Origin: Shewanella hanedai
Lineage (GTDB): Bacteria > Pseudomonadota > Gammaproteobacteria > Enterobacterales > Shewanellaceae
Assembly: GCF_007197645.1 (NCBI RefSeq)
Contig: NZ_VKGK01000023.1
Span: 44,966-108,965 of the forward strand
DNA length: 64,000 bases
Direction of reading: 5' to 3'
Of the stretch, positions 41,244 through 50,527 are shown one piece after another (positions within the stretch are counted from its first letter, which is position 1; each line of letters opens with the position of its first letter). The notes beneath the pieces are model-generated. The model was not told the origin of the DNA. It worked only from the letters and a program-made list of their open reading frames with translations, and did no database searches. The position numbers and the translations under genes were made by a program.

Positions 41244-42413
41244 TTAGATTAACTCAGTCACTGCACCTGCAACGGCAAAACTCAGTACCAAATAAAAGAT
41301 ATTGGGCTTTAGCACTTTAAACAAACCAAAACCTATCACCACTAATGCCATGTCCAGATTATCTTTTACCGCGCTAGAGAAAATAGGGTTATAGAGCGCC
41401 GCTAATAAAAAGCCCACAACACAAGCATTCACTCCGGCAATCGCCCCTGTTATATGGGGTCTTGCACTCAGCGCATGCCAACTTTTTAGTGCCACTAACA
41501 TCAATAAAAAACCAGGAAGGAAGATGGCAACCGTGGCCACAAGAGCACCAACCAAGGGCTGCTCAATCCATATCTCAGCGCCAAGATAGGCAGCCAGAGC
41601 AAACATTGGACCGGGAACCGCTTGTGCTAAGGCATAACCAGTTAAGAATTGATCATTGCTCATCGCGTCGCCAACACTCGCTTGCAGCAGCGGCAACACC
41701 ACATGACCCCCACCGAAGACTAGGCTACCGACTTGATAGAACTGACTGAAAAGCGACACTAAACCAGACTCTGATGCACTGATATTTTCGGAGACGATAA
41801 ATGTTGAACCCACAAACAGAAGCGCAAAAATACTCAACCAGAGATAATTAAGTTTGATGCGCTGCTTAGTTGGCTCTGCTGGCGTTGCAGTGCTTGATAA
41901 CCACTGCCTGCCGACCACCGCCGCAAGGATTAGAAGTGCAAATTGTATCCATATTCCGGGAAACAGTAAGATAACAGCAACGCTAAACAGCATAAGTAAA
42001 ATCGCTGGCTTTCGCTTACAGAATTGATTGAACATGATCCACACTGCGTCAGCAACCACAACCACTGCCAATAACTTAAGTCCGTGAATAATGCCTTGAG
42101 TTACCGGGTAATCGAGCAACTGAGTACTGGTTACGGCAAACAAAAACAGCAGAATAAATGAAGGGAGCGTAAAACCAATAAAAGCTGCCAGCCCGCCGAG
42201 TAATCCACCTCTATGGTAACCAATCGCAAACCCCACCTGACTCGAACCTGGGCCAGGCATAAATTGGCTCAAAGCGACAAAACTGGCATAACGTTTATCA
42301 TCTAACCACGCCAACTCTTGAACGAAAGCCTGTCTGAAATAACCAATATGTGCAGCGGGCCCGCCGAAAGAGATTAAACCTAATGAGAAAAAACGAATGA
42401 AGATTTGCAGCAT
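41244..42413 (-). CDS. chrA: Chromate transporter family protein, two-domain ChrA
   Basis: 389 residues with two homologous halves of the CHR family. The N-terminal half shows FFSLGLISFGGPAAHIGYF and QFMPGPGSSQ; the C-terminal half shows VGSLVFGGGHVVLPLLQ and QAVPGPMFALAAYLG. The duplicated FGGP/FGGGH and PGP motifs are diagnostic. ChrA exports chromate in several bacteria, but many family members have not been tested. It is 80 bp downstream of the FAD oxidase gene on the same strand and may share its transcript. Confidence 0.9.
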   Translation of the reverse strand: MLQIFIRFFSLGLISFGGPAAHIGYFRQAFVQELAWLDDKRYASFVALSQFMPGPGSSQVGFAIGYHRGGLLGGLAAFIGFTLPSFILLFLFAVTSTQLLDYPVTQGIIHGLKLLAVVVVADAVWIMFNQFCKRKPAILLMLFSVAVILLFPGIWIQFALLILAAVVGRQWLSSTATPAEPTKQRIKLNYLWLSIFALLFVGSTFIVSENISASESGLVSLFSQFYQVGSLVFGGGHVVLPLLQASVGDAMSNDQFLTGYALAQAVPGPMFALAAYLGAEIWIEQPLVGALVATVAIFLPGFLLMLVALKSWHALSARPHITGAIAGVNACVVGFLLAALYNPIFSSAVKDNLDMALVVIGFGLFKVLKPNIFYLVLSFAVAGAVTELI

Positions 42414-42493
42414 AAATCCATAAGAGTATTAAATTAAATTTGTGGGATCTTAACATCGAAATATGACACTCAGATGAATTTTTCGTCTGAGTA

Positions 42494-43669
42494 TTAGTAC
42501 AAAGGCAATTTATCGATATCAGCTAACATTTTCCTCCCACCTAACCTGCTTTCAAGCCAAAGAGTGACCTCTTTTGCCGTCGTGCGAAATGTGGTTAGCT
42601 TGCCACCATAGAGGGTCAAAATCCTAGGATGTGAGTCTCGGGTTTGTAACCAGAGTTCTCGAGAGTGATCAAACGATGATCCCGCTTGTTTAGGCAAGAC
42701 CCTAACACCACAGAATGTCTCGACGATCTTTGACTCTAATATTTCAATCTCACCCGCGTCAGTAAAGTAATGTTGATAAATCCCTAGCAGATAAACGATC
42801 TCCTCTCTTGTTGGAGTCGGCTTTCCTTCTAAATCGGCTAATTGAGTCTCCGTCGTCCCCAACAAGGTTTTCCCCTGCCAAGGGATAACAAATACGACTC
42901 GTTGATCGAAGCAAGACTCCAGATATAAGATCCCATCAGGGGGAGTAATATCAAGCAATAGATGGGTTCCCTGTACGAGATCTATCTCCTCTTTTGCCAT
43001 TGGAGGCGTCACACAGCCAATCAGGTCATTGACCCAAGGACCAGTTGCATTAATCACACATGATGCTTTTACTTTAGTGGGCTCACCTTGATACAAATAG
43101 CTAACTTCACAATACCCTGGTCTATGTACAATGGCATCACATCGAGTCTGTTCTAATACGTTAGCACCTAATTCTATTGCGCTTTTTATGACAGCTTGAG
43201 TCAACGCCTTATCATCTGTTTGGGCGTCCCAATATTGAAAAACAGCCTCTAAACCTTGCAGCTTCAACCCCCGAATGTTGGGCCATTGAGCCGCAGGAAT
43301 ACTCTTATATCTGCCTAAGGGATCTAATTCACTCAATAAAGCATAGGCGCTCAGTCCAGCTCTAATCATCCACTGGCTGCGTTGGCTATTGTCATAAACG
43401 GGAATATAGAAGGGAACAGGTTTAACTAAACTAGGCGCTAACCTAAGCAAAGCACGGCGTTCAGATAGAGACTTGCGAACCAAGGATACATGACCTGACT
43501 CAAGGTACCTTAGTCCACCATGGATTAATTTACTTGAATTAGCCGAAGTTTGCTCACCCACCTCGCCTTCTTCCAATAACAATACACTGTAGCCAGCTGC
43601 TGATGCGCTTTGGGCAATGCCAGCCCCATTGATACCGCCACCAATAACAATCAGATCAAGTTGGTCCAT
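42494..43669 (-). CDS. FAD-dependent glycerol-3-phosphate dehydrogenase-like oxidase, short form
   Basis: 391 residues. The FAD-binding start is LIVIGGGINGAGIAQSASAAG, with TSANSSKLIHGGLRYLE and the closing LTLYGGKLTTFR typical of GlpD/GlpA. Canonical GlpD is about 500 residues; this protein ends soon after the FAD domain and lacks the C-terminal helical domain, with a natural stop and no frameshift visible. It may oxidise glycerol-3-phosphate or a related substrate. There is no glpF or glpK nearby. A MarR-type regulator gene lies 110 bp upstream on the same strand. Confidence 0.82.
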   Translation of the reverse strand: MDQLDLIVIGGGINGAGIAQSASAAGYSVLLLEEGEVGEQTSANSSKLIHGGLRYLESGHVSLVRKSLSERRALLRLAPSLVKPVPFYIPVYDNSQRSQWMIRAGLSAYALLSELDPLGRYKSIPAAQWPNIRGLKLQGLEAVFQYWDAQTDDKALTQAVIKSAIELGANVLEQTRCDAIVHRPGYCEVSYLYQGEPTKVKASCVINATGPWVNDLIGCVTPPMAKEEIDLVQGTHLLLDITPPDGILYLESCFDQRVVFVIPWQGKTLLGTTETQLADLEGKPTPTREEIVYLLGIYQHYFTDAGEIEILESKIVETFCGVRVLPKQAGSSFDHSRELWLQTRDSHPRILTLYGGKLTTFRTTAKEVTLWLESRLGGRKMLADIDKLPLY

Positions 43670-43780
43670 TTAAATACCTAGTGGGGGAGATATAAATTAA
43701 GATAGCATAATTAATTCAACTTGTTGGCGAAACCACCACCAGTAACAGACAAAATAAACGAGATTGATTTAGCTTTAGTA

Positions 43781-44233
43781 TTACTTCATATCCGCGTCAG
43801 CTAGGCTCACATAAGCCTGATCACACAAACGCTTTAATTCAATAAAAACCTCTGGCTTTATCGTGAGTTTACACGCCATTTTCTCAGGTATTTTCGCGGC
43901 AAGTAGCTTTAAGTCCACGCCTTTCTTTGATGCATGTAATACCCTTACCCTTTCGTCTAATTCACTTCTGCCTCTAATCACTAGGCCTTTTACTTCTAAG
44001 CGTTTAAGCAAGGGAGTTAAGGTTCCTGAATCAAGATGAAGCTGCTCCCCTAGCGTTTTTACACTTATCCCCCTATTTTCCCATAGCACTAACATGACTA
44101 AGTATTGAGGGTAGGTTAAATCGAGCTCAGTCAGCAAAGGGCGATACGCTCTCACCATTGCATTCGTGGCGCTATAGAGTGAAAAACACACTTGATTGTC
44201 CAGTGATAGGGGGTTTAGAAGATCTTTTGACAT
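43781..44233 (-). CDS. MarR-family redox regulator, OhrR-like
   Basis: 150 residues with a winged helix. The N-terminal LDNQVCFSLYSATNAM carries Cys16 at the peroxide-sensing position of OhrR, and Tyr residues follow in YRPLLTELDLTYPQYLVM. Further cysteines at 121 and 137 fit the two-Cys type. The recognition helix is LHLDSGTLTPLLKRLE, with a DERVR wing. OhrR normally represses ohr for organic hydroperoxide defence, but no ohr gene is present in this window. Targets may be its own promoter, the downstream FAD oxidase, or a distant ohr. Confidence 0.82.
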   Translation of the reverse strand: MSKDLLNPLSLDNQVCFSLYSATNAMVRAYRPLLTELDLTYPQYLVMLVLWENRGISVKTLGEQLHLDSGTLTPLLKRLEVKGLVIRGRSELDERVRVLHASKKGVDLKLLAAKIPEKMACKLTIKPEVFIELKRLCDQAYVSLADADMK

Positions 44234-44482
44234 AATGGCCTAAATAATTAGTTCAGTTGTGCACAATATACTTATAGTCACCCGGTAAATCGACACTTTT
44301 GGTAAGAATGTCTCTGAATAATACCAAACTAAATGCCTACAAACTCTCTTTGTTGTTTACTCGAAAGGCTTAACTTATTATCTTACTCATTGATTTCATC
44401 CTAGCACTAGCTTAAGTTATCAACAGAATAAAAAACCACCCAGACACAATTAATAGCTATTTTACATCACCGGAAGCCAATA

Positions 44483-44896
44483 ATGAGAGTGATAGTCGCC
44501 GCCCTTGCAGTATTAATAACAGGAAATGCTGTAGCACAATGTGATAGTAGTGTTCATATGTTCAACATACCTTATGTTAAAAACAGTTCCTATTTTCCAA
44601 GTGCCTACTCCACTCGATTAGACGAAATCAGTGAAGAGCATAAGTCAAAAAATGGCTATCTGTTATTAGAGTTTCAAGTTCAAAAAAACCAGAAAAGTGA
44701 TGAGCTCAGAGCATATAACCTCTGGCTTGCCGAACGCAGGATCCACAGAGTTAAATCCTATTTAACGGAATCAAGCTTTCCTGCGCCCATCGTCACGCGG
44801 ATTTTAACTGCTGGCATGGATAAACGTCGTGATATAAGCGTAACCTGGTGCCCGATCAAAGCTCCCACCGTTAAATCATTTGAACTTGCTGAGTAA
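44483..44896 (+). CDS. Small periplasmic protein, OmpA-C-like
   Basis: 137 residues with a signal peptide (about 1-18, IVAALAVLITGNAVA). The mature part resembles a degenerate OmpA C-terminal domain: NLWLAERRIHRVKSYL and the closing RRDISVTW match the helix-strand pattern, though the canonical peptidoglycan-binding Asp and Arg are only partly kept. Cysteines at about 20 and 128 could pair. It has no clear partner; a thiol-redox membrane protein gene follows 220 bp later on the same strand. Confidence 0.6.
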   Translation: MRVIVAALAVLITGNAVAQCDSSVHMFNIPYVKNSSYFPSAYSTRLDEISEEHKSKNGYLLLEFQVQKNQKSDELRAYNLWLAERRIHRVKSYLTESSFPAPIVTRILTAGMDKRRDISVTWCPIKAPTVKSFELAE

Positions 44897-44990
44897 TTGA
44901 AATATCGATTCAAATATCAAACAACCTGAACTCCGATTCACAGCCAACATTAAAAGAACCCAAAAGGTAAAATACGATTAAGTTCTCAAT

Positions 44991-45006
44991 TCTCGATTAA
45001 TCGAGA
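44991..45006. promoter_or_regulatory. 16-bp perfect palindrome
   Basis: TCTCGATTAATCGAGA, 115 bp upstream of the thioredoxin/CcdA fusion gene. The half-site TAATCGAGAT recurs once downstream (45063-45072). It is likely an operator for a dimeric repressor. Confidence 0.5.
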
Positions 45007-45025
45007 TTCAGGCTGCATTTATCAC

Positions 45026-45057
45026 ACGTTTATTTATCTAATCAGATAAATAAACGT
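45026..45057. promoter_or_regulatory. 14-bp perfect hairpin or palindrome upstream of thiol-redox gene
   Basis: ACGTTTATTTATCT and AGATAAATAAACGT with a four-base loop (AATC), AT-rich and without a T-run, so more likely a protein-binding palindrome than a terminator. A partial copy, TTAGATAAATACG, follows at 45092-45104. Confidence 0.5.
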
Positions 45058-45120
45058 AGAGTAATCGAGATAGCTCGTCTCAAATACTCTAATTAGATAA
45101 ATACGCCCTTCGGAGGGAAC

Positions 45121-46536
45121 ATGGCTAAATTACCCCTACTCACCATGCTGTTTTTCTTAAGTTTATTTTCAAGTTCTGACACTTTAGCCACAACGGACCC
45201 AACATCGTTCACTGATGAATCTCAAAGCTGGCATTATGTAAATGAACAGGGCGAACTTAAGATCAAACTCTACTTTTTCTGGTCCAAAACTTGCCCTCAC
45301 TGTGCTGAAGCTCACCCATTTATCGACCAATTACCAAAACTATACCCTTGGATAGAACTTTACTCGCATAGAGTCTCAACACCAGGCTCTATGGATAAAT
45401 GGCAAGAAATAGCCTTACAAACGGGGACCAAAGCGAGCTCGGTTCCCTATATGGCTGTGTGTAATAAAGCTGTCGTGGGCTACAGTAGCGAAGCTGTAAC
45501 TGGCCAATATTTAGTTGACAGCTTGAAACAGTGCTATCAATCTTTGGGTGGGAAATTAGCTCCCCAAGACAACTTTGCACCTAACAGTTCAGATAAAGAA
45601 CAACCACTTTTCAGCACTTGTAATGATGGTACAAACCAAGATAGTAATACGGGAACTTGCGACCTTAATCTAGAATCTCAACAATCCAACACCAGTTCAG
45701 TTCAACCAGTAGAACTGCCATTCATCGGTGTTGTTGCGCCAGAGCAACTTTCACTCCCTTTACTTACTCTTGTCCTTGCTGGGGTCGATGCGTTTAATCC
45801 TTGTGCCTTCTTTGTACTGTTATTTTTACTCTCAATTATGGTGAATGCTAAGAGTCGTACTCGTATGCTAATTGTCGGTGGGATATTTGTATTCTTTTCA
45901 GGCTTCATCTATTTTCTTTTCATGATCGCATGGCTAAATATTTTCGAACTACTCGGCGCGAATAGTGACGGAGGGATGATCATACTGGGAGCTGGGATTC
46001 TGGCTTTAGTTGCTGGAGTTATAAATCTAAAAGATTACTTTTTCACTAAGGGAGAAGTCACTCTATCCATGTCGGCAGAAAACCGAACAGGCCTGATAAA
46101 GCGTATGGGAAAACTCACGAATGCCAGCAGCATGGCAGCAATGATTGCTGGGACCGTGGTACTGTCCATCTTAGCTAACGCTTATGAACTTTTATGTACC
46201 GCAGGCTTCCCCATGATTTATACCAGTGTTTTAGCCATGCATGAGTTACCTGACTTTGAACGCTATATGTACCTTGTTTTCTATAACATCGTCTACGTGA
46301 TCCCTCTAGCTATCATAGTTATCGCCTTTAGCGCCACATTAGGTAAACGTAAGCTGACAGAAAAAGAGGGGAAAACTCTAAAGTTAATGTCCGGCATTAT
46401 GATGATAGGTTTAGGTGGCACACTAGCGATGGATCCTACTGCACTGCAAAATGTTACTCTGGCAATAGGTTTAATCTTCAGCTCAATAGCACTTACTTTT
46501 ATCATTACCCTCACTAGGAAAATTCTTGATAAATAG
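45121..46536 (+). CDS. Thioredoxin-like domain fused to a DsbD/CcdA-type membrane domain
   Basis: 471 residues. After a signal segment, residues about 30-140 form a periplasmic thioredoxin fold with CPHC at 58-61 and a cis-Pro SVPYM loop near 107. A Ser/Asn-rich linker of about 60 residues leads to six or so membrane segments with the paired cysteines expected for a CcdA-like electron carrier: Cys228 in FNPCAFF and Cys359 in YELLCTAGFP. The design suggests electrons move from cytoplasmic thioredoxin through the membrane to the attached CPHC domain, as in DsbD but with the order reversed. AGGGAAC precedes the ATG. Its client is unknown. Confidence 0.82.
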   Translation: MAKLPLLTMLFFLSLFSSSDTLATTDPTSFTDESQSWHYVNEQGELKIKLYFFWSKTCPHCAEAHPFIDQLPKLYPWIELYSHRVSTPGSMDKWQEIALQTGTKASSVPYMAVCNKAVVGYSSEAVTGQYLVDSLKQCYQSLGGKLAPQDNFAPNSSDKEQPLFSTCNDGTNQDSNTGTCDLNLESQQSNTSSVQPVELPFIGVVAPEQLSLPLLTLVLAGVDAFNPCAFFVLLFLLSIMVNAKSRTRMLIVGGIFVFFSGFIYFLFMIAWLNIFELLGANSDGGMIILGAGILALVAGVINLKDYFFTKGEVTLSMSAENRTGLIKRMGKLTNASSMAAMIAGTVVLSILANAYELLCTAGFPMIYTSVLAMHELPDFERYMYLVFYNIVYVIPLAIIVIAFSATLGKRKLTEKEGKTLKLMSGIMMIGLGGTLAMDPTALQNVTLAIGLIFSSIALTFIITLTRKILDK

Positions 46537-46650
46537 GTTAAATATTATAAAAAACGTCGCTACCATTGCTCCTTTGGACTAAAGTTTATGGTATCTGAGT
46601 CGATAGAATCTTAACCAAAGATCGATGAATTAATTTAGTGTGAGGTCGAA

Positions 46651-46839
46651 ATGTCAGTCACAATCGGTACCGCAAATTTAGAGCCTAACTTAAGCAATGG
46701 TAATGTTGGCGTTAAAGTCGCTCAATTGGCTAAAGAGCAACAAGAAGCAGAAGGAGAAATTGCACTGCAATTGATTCAAGCTACAGCCCCTGCAGCTCCA
46801 GTTGGCAATTCAGGGCATAACGTCAATATCAAAGTCTAG
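46651..46839 (+). CDS. Small protein, possibly YjfB-like
   Basis: 62 residues, no membrane segment or signal. It has a helical middle (VKVAQLAKEQQEAEGEIALQ) and a C-terminal tail APAAPVGNSGHNVNIKV that resembles the small YjfB-type putative motility proteins. TGTGAGG lies about nine bases upstream of the ATG and a good terminator follows, both consistent with a real gene. The family call is tentative and the function is unknown. Confidence 0.6.
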   Translation: MSVTIGTANLEPNLSNGNVGVKVAQLAKEQQEAEGEIALQLIQATAPAAPVGNSGHNVNIKV

Positions 46840-46873
46840 TTAACCTGAACTCGGGATAAGCTGTGCCGCTCAA

Positions 46874-46897
46874 TCAGCCAGTCTAGTGACTGGCTGA
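46874..46897. terminator. Terminator between convergent small gene and ahpF
   Basis: Perfect ten-base stem TCAGCCAGTC / GACTGGCTGA with loop TAGT, followed on the plus strand by ATTTTGTTT. It lies 34 bp past the small gene stop. Confidence 0.85.
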
Positions 46898-46917
46898 ATT
46901 TTGTTTAAACAAAAAAA

Positions 46918-48486
46918 TTAAGCTGCGGCTTGTTCAACCTCTGGCGCGCTGTGTCTAATCAGATAATCAAATGCGCCTAACGAAGCGGTTGCCCCACTGC
47001 CCATCGCAATAATAATCTGCTTGTACGCTGAGTTAGTCACATCACCGGCAGCAAATACGCCCGTTAATGATGTTTCACCTTTACCGTCAACGATGATTTC
47101 GCCTCTTGGCGTTAGACCAATCGTCCCCTCTAACCACTCAGAGTTAGGGATCAAACCAATCTGAACAAAGATACCTTCAAGCTCGACATGATGTGACTCG
47201 CCAGTGGCTCGATCAGTATAGTTAAGCCCATTAACGCGCTTTGTATCACCGACAACTTCTGTAGTCATGGCTTGGGTAATGATCTTAATATTGCCCATCG
47301 ATGCCGCTTTACGCTGCAAAACGTCATCTGCTCTTAATTGGCTATCAAATTCCAGTACGGTAACGTGTTCAACAATATTCGCCAAATCGATTGCTGCTTC
47401 AATACCTGAGTTACCACCACCAATGACGGCAACACGCTTACCTTTAAACAAGGGACCATCACAATGTGGACAATAAGCGACACCTTTACCGCGATACTCT
47501 TGCTCACCAGGTACGTTCATTTCACGCCATCTTGCACCTGTCGCTAACAATACTGTTTTACTTTTTAATACAGCACCATTTTCCAGTTCAAGTTCAAATA
47601 GCTCGCCCGATTTAAGACTCAAAGCTCGTTGATTATCCATAATATCGACATCATATTCATGAACATGGGCTTCAAGGTTTGCCACTAGCTTAGGCCCCTC
47701 AGTGGCCTTAACTGAGATAAAGTTTTCAATACCTACTGTCTCAGCGACTTGACCGCCAAATTTATCGGCAACAATACCAGTGCGCAAACCTTTACGAGCA
47801 GCATAAATTGCCGCCGAAGCACCCGCAGGACCACCGCCAACAACAAGCACATCAAATGGCTCTTTTTCAGCCAAGACTTCCGCTTGTCGTGCCGTTGCAC
47901 CAGTGTCTATTTTGTTGAGAATTTCCGTTAAACTAATACGGCCTTGAGCAAACACTTCACCATTTAGGTAAACCGAAGGGACGGCTAAAATATCGCGATC
48001 AAAAACCTCGGTTTGAAACAGTGAACCATCAATCATTACATTCGTGATATTTGGATTAACGGCCGCCATCATGTTCAATGCCTGAACAACATCAGGGCAA
48101 TTTTGACAGCTAAGCGAAACGTAGGTCTCGAAATGATACTCGCCAGGAAGGGCCTTGATCTGTGCAATAACCGCATCATCTAACTTAAGTGGGTGACCGC
48201 CAGTATGAAGTAGAGCCAAAACAAGTGAGGTAAACTCGTGACCCATCGGCAAACCAGCAAAGGTAATATCAGTTTGCGTTGTTGCATTCGTCACTTTCAT
48301 CGAAGGCATGCGCTTACCATCGTTCTCTGTGATGCTAACTAATGGTGACAAACTTTCAATGTCTTGCGCTAAAGCTCTAAGCTCTTGCGCTTTAGGGCTG
48401 GAATCTGCAGACACGACAAGTTCAACTGGGCGCTTGAGGTTTTGCAGGTAGGTTTTCAGTTGAGCCATAAGATTCGTATCTAACAT
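46918..48486 (-). CDS. ahpF: Alkyl hydroperoxide reductase subunit F
   Basis: 522 residues from the ATG at 48486, which has TAGGAG upstream and gives the family N-terminus MLDTNLMAQLKTYL; the longer open frame is not needed. An N-terminal double thioredoxin fold contains CQNC, the FAD domain starts at VLVVGGGPAGASAAIYAARKG, the redox-active CPHC is in VAYCPHCDGP, and the NADH domain has VIGGGNSGIEAA. It passes electrons from NADH to AhpC. It lies downstream of ahpC on the same strand with a terminator-like hairpin in the gap. Confidence 0.97.
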   Translation of the reverse strand: MLDTNLMAQLKTYLQNLKRPVELVVSADSSPKAQELRALAQDIESLSPLVSITENDGKRMPSMKVTNATTQTDITFAGLPMGHEFTSLVLALLHTGGHPLKLDDAVIAQIKALPGEYHFETYVSLSCQNCPDVVQALNMMAAVNPNITNVMIDGSLFQTEVFDRDILAVPSVYLNGEVFAQGRISLTEILNKIDTGATARQAEVLAEKEPFDVLVVGGGPAGASAAIYAARKGLRTGIVADKFGGQVAETVGIENFISVKATEGPKLVANLEAHVHEYDVDIMDNQRALSLKSGELFELELENGAVLKSKTVLLATGARWREMNVPGEQEYRGKGVAYCPHCDGPLFKGKRVAVIGGGNSGIEAAIDLANIVEHVTVLEFDSQLRADDVLQRKAASMGNIKIITQAMTTEVVGDTKRVNGLNYTDRATGESHHVELEGIFVQIGLIPNSEWLEGTIGLTPRGEIIVDGKGETSLTGVFAAGDVTNSAYKQIIIAMGSGATASLGAFDYLIRHSAPEVEQAAA

Positions 48487-48542
48487 GATAACTCCTAAAA
48501 AATCGACACTACTATCTTTGAGTATCAATCGGAAAATTTGGG

Positions 48543-48580
48543 AAAAAATAAGCTCAGACTGACAGGGGGAGCTGAGCTTA
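48543..48580 (-). terminator. Terminator-like hairpin between ahpC and ahpF
   Basis: Nine-base stem TAAGCTCAG / CTGAGCTTA with a 14-nt loop, followed on the minus strand by TTTTTT. It is placed to let AhpC be made in excess over AhpF. Confidence 0.75.
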
Positions 48581-48679
48581 TTTGGATATAAATAAAAAAG
48601 AGCACTGAAGTGTAAAGCAAATCTTTCACCTCAGTGGCTGGTAGTTTGGAGATGAAGCCGCTACCAGCAATAGGTTAAA

Positions 48680-49249
48680 TTAGATTTTACCGACTAGGTC
48701 TAGTGATGGTGCTAGTGTTTCTGCACCTGGTTGCCATGCTGCTGGACAAACTTCACCGTCGTGAGTTGCAACATATTGAGCAGCTTGAATCTTACGTACT
48801 AGTTCTGCAGCGCTTCGACCGATACCCAAGTCATGAACTTCACTGACTTTGATTTGACCTTCAGGGTTGATAACGAATGTGCCGCGAAGTGCTAAGCCAT
48901 CTTCTTCAATCATGACACCGAAGTTACGAGTGATAGCACCAGTTGGGTCACCAATCATTGGATACTGAATCTTGTTGATAGTGTCTGAAGCATCGTGCCA
49001 TGCTTTGTGAGTGAAGTGAGTGTCAGTTGATACTGAGAAAACTTCAACACCCATACCTTGCAGCTTCTCGTAATGGTCAGCCATGTCACCTAATTCTGTT
49101 GGACATACAAAAGTGAAATCAGCAGGGTAGAAGAAAACCACAGACCATTTTCCTAGTAGGTCTTGCTCAGAAACTGGTACGAATTCACCCTTGTGGAATG
49201 CAGTTGCTGAGAAAGGCTTGATTTCAGTATTGATGATTGATTGATTCAT
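48680..49249 (-). CDS. ahpC: Alkyl hydroperoxide reductase subunit C (peroxiredoxin)
   Basis: A 189-residue typical 2-Cys peroxiredoxin. The peroxidatic Cys is in DFTFVCPTEL and the resolving Cys is in the C-terminal DGEVCPAAWQPG. It reduces hydrogen peroxide and organic hydroperoxides in the cytoplasm, using AhpF. The GRSAAELVRKIQA helix matches the bacterial AhpC subgroup. Its upstream region (49250-49466) should carry the main promoter; an OxyR site is expected but I could not identify one. Confidence 0.97.
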   Translation of the reverse strand: MNQSIINTEIKPFSATAFHKGEFVPVSEQDLLGKWSVVFFYPADFTFVCPTELGDMADHYEKLQGMGVEVFSVSTDTHFTHKAWHDASDTINKIQYPMIGDPTGAITRNFGVMIEEDGLALRGTFVINPEGQIKVSEVHDLGIGRSAAELVRKIQAAQYVATHDGEVCPAAWQPGAETLAPSLDLVGKI

Positions 49250-49466
49250 TTAAAGCTCCGTAAAAATTATTAATAAATTCATTCGACTGACTTAAGATGT
49301 AATGGTCAGTTTGTTTTCGATGTGAAGATAATAACGTGGACTTAAAATTAAGTATAACGGATAAAAACTGTTGTTCTAATCGATTTATCCGAACAACCAT
49401 AAATAGCTTAAGGATAGATAGTAATACAACGAAGGAATAGGCAAGCAAGCTTGCCTATGGAAATAA

Positions 49467-50210
49467 CTAAACCCAATAGTCAAACCGAGTCAAAGAACGA
49501 CTTAAGGTGAAATCTAGCTGTTGAGATAAACCGTGAGCTTTAGCTCTCATGCCACTACCAGAAATGTCTCTTTTAGATTTACTGGCAAACACAACCCAAT
49601 TGCCTCCACCAGTCAAGCATGCCCTCACCTCACAGAAGTAAGTTTGCAACAGCTCTAATAAGGCCCGATTTTGGCTGTGTTCCTTCCAGCAGTTTAAAAC
49701 AAGGAAGCCATCGGCCTTTATCATTGCAGACGCATTCTTAATAAAATCTTCAGACAACTGGCTTTCATCGACGCCATCAGCCCCATATATGTCTGCAAAG
49801 ATCACATCCGCTTTCTTATGATCTGCCTGTGCGAGAAATTCTGCGGCATCTTGATGAATTAACGTCAGCTTTTTACCGATAGGTAACTGAAAAAAGCGCT
49901 TTGCAATATCGATCACTTGGGCTCTCAACTCTACCGCTGTCACCTTTATGCCAGTATCATAATGACGAAGTGCATGTATCAACCCACCACCACCGAGTCC
50001 AAGAATAATCACCCGCTTAGGTTTGATAAATAGCAGTACCAAAAGCATAGCCTGAACATAAGTGTGTTGGGGAAGATGAGGCTCCGCTTTGAGTAACTTA
50101 CTCTGCTCATCATTATCGCCAAAGGAGAGCACGCGCATATGCTTGTCATCGAGTACTAATAAAGGGCCGTACTCATCTTCGCTCTGATATAGTATTTCAA
50201 GTTCTGTCAT
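49467..50210 (-). CDS. Spermidine synthase-like methyltransferase-fold protein
   Basis: 247 residues with a Rossmann-like SAM-binding fold of the spermidine synthase family: RVIILGLGGGGLIHALRHY, then VTAVELRAQVIDIAKRFF, and the later ADVIFADIYGADGVD. The N-terminal beta domain of true spermidine synthase is short here (DEYGPLLVLDDKHMRVLSFG). Many such proteins are not polyamine enzymes, so the substrate is open. There is no speD or speE partner nearby. Its own start is at 50210. Confidence 0.8.
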   Translation of the reverse strand: MTELEILYQSEDEYGPLLVLDDKHMRVLSFGDNDEQSKLLKAEPHLPQHTYVQAMLLVLLFIKPKRVIILGLGGGGLIHALRHYDTGIKVTAVELRAQVIDIAKRFFQLPIGKKLTLIHQDAAEFLAQADHKKADVIFADIYGADGVDESQLSEDFIKNASAMIKADGFLVLNCWKEHSQNRALLELLQTYFCEVRACLTGGGNWVVFASKSKRDISGSGMRAKAHGLSQQLDFTLSRSLTRFDYWV

Positions 50211-50527
50211 TTATCCCCCCTAAAAATAAGCCGTGTAGTATGCGCTAAATTACCAATATAACCCACTCCCAACATGTTAGTTTTACCACTATAAGTCTTG
50301 GATAATAGTGCTCACCAATAAGATACGAGCGTTAACAACAAAATGACGGTAGGTTACAAAGCAAGCTATCAACAACAAAAAGAAACCAATGAGCCAAATC
50401 CAACAACATCCCCCTCAAACCCGCTAGCAACCACCACCAATATTCAACCAAGGACTGTGATTAAGATCGCTAATAATAAAAATCGAATCATTAAAATCTG
50501 CTCGCTTTCCCATCAACTAAGAAAATC

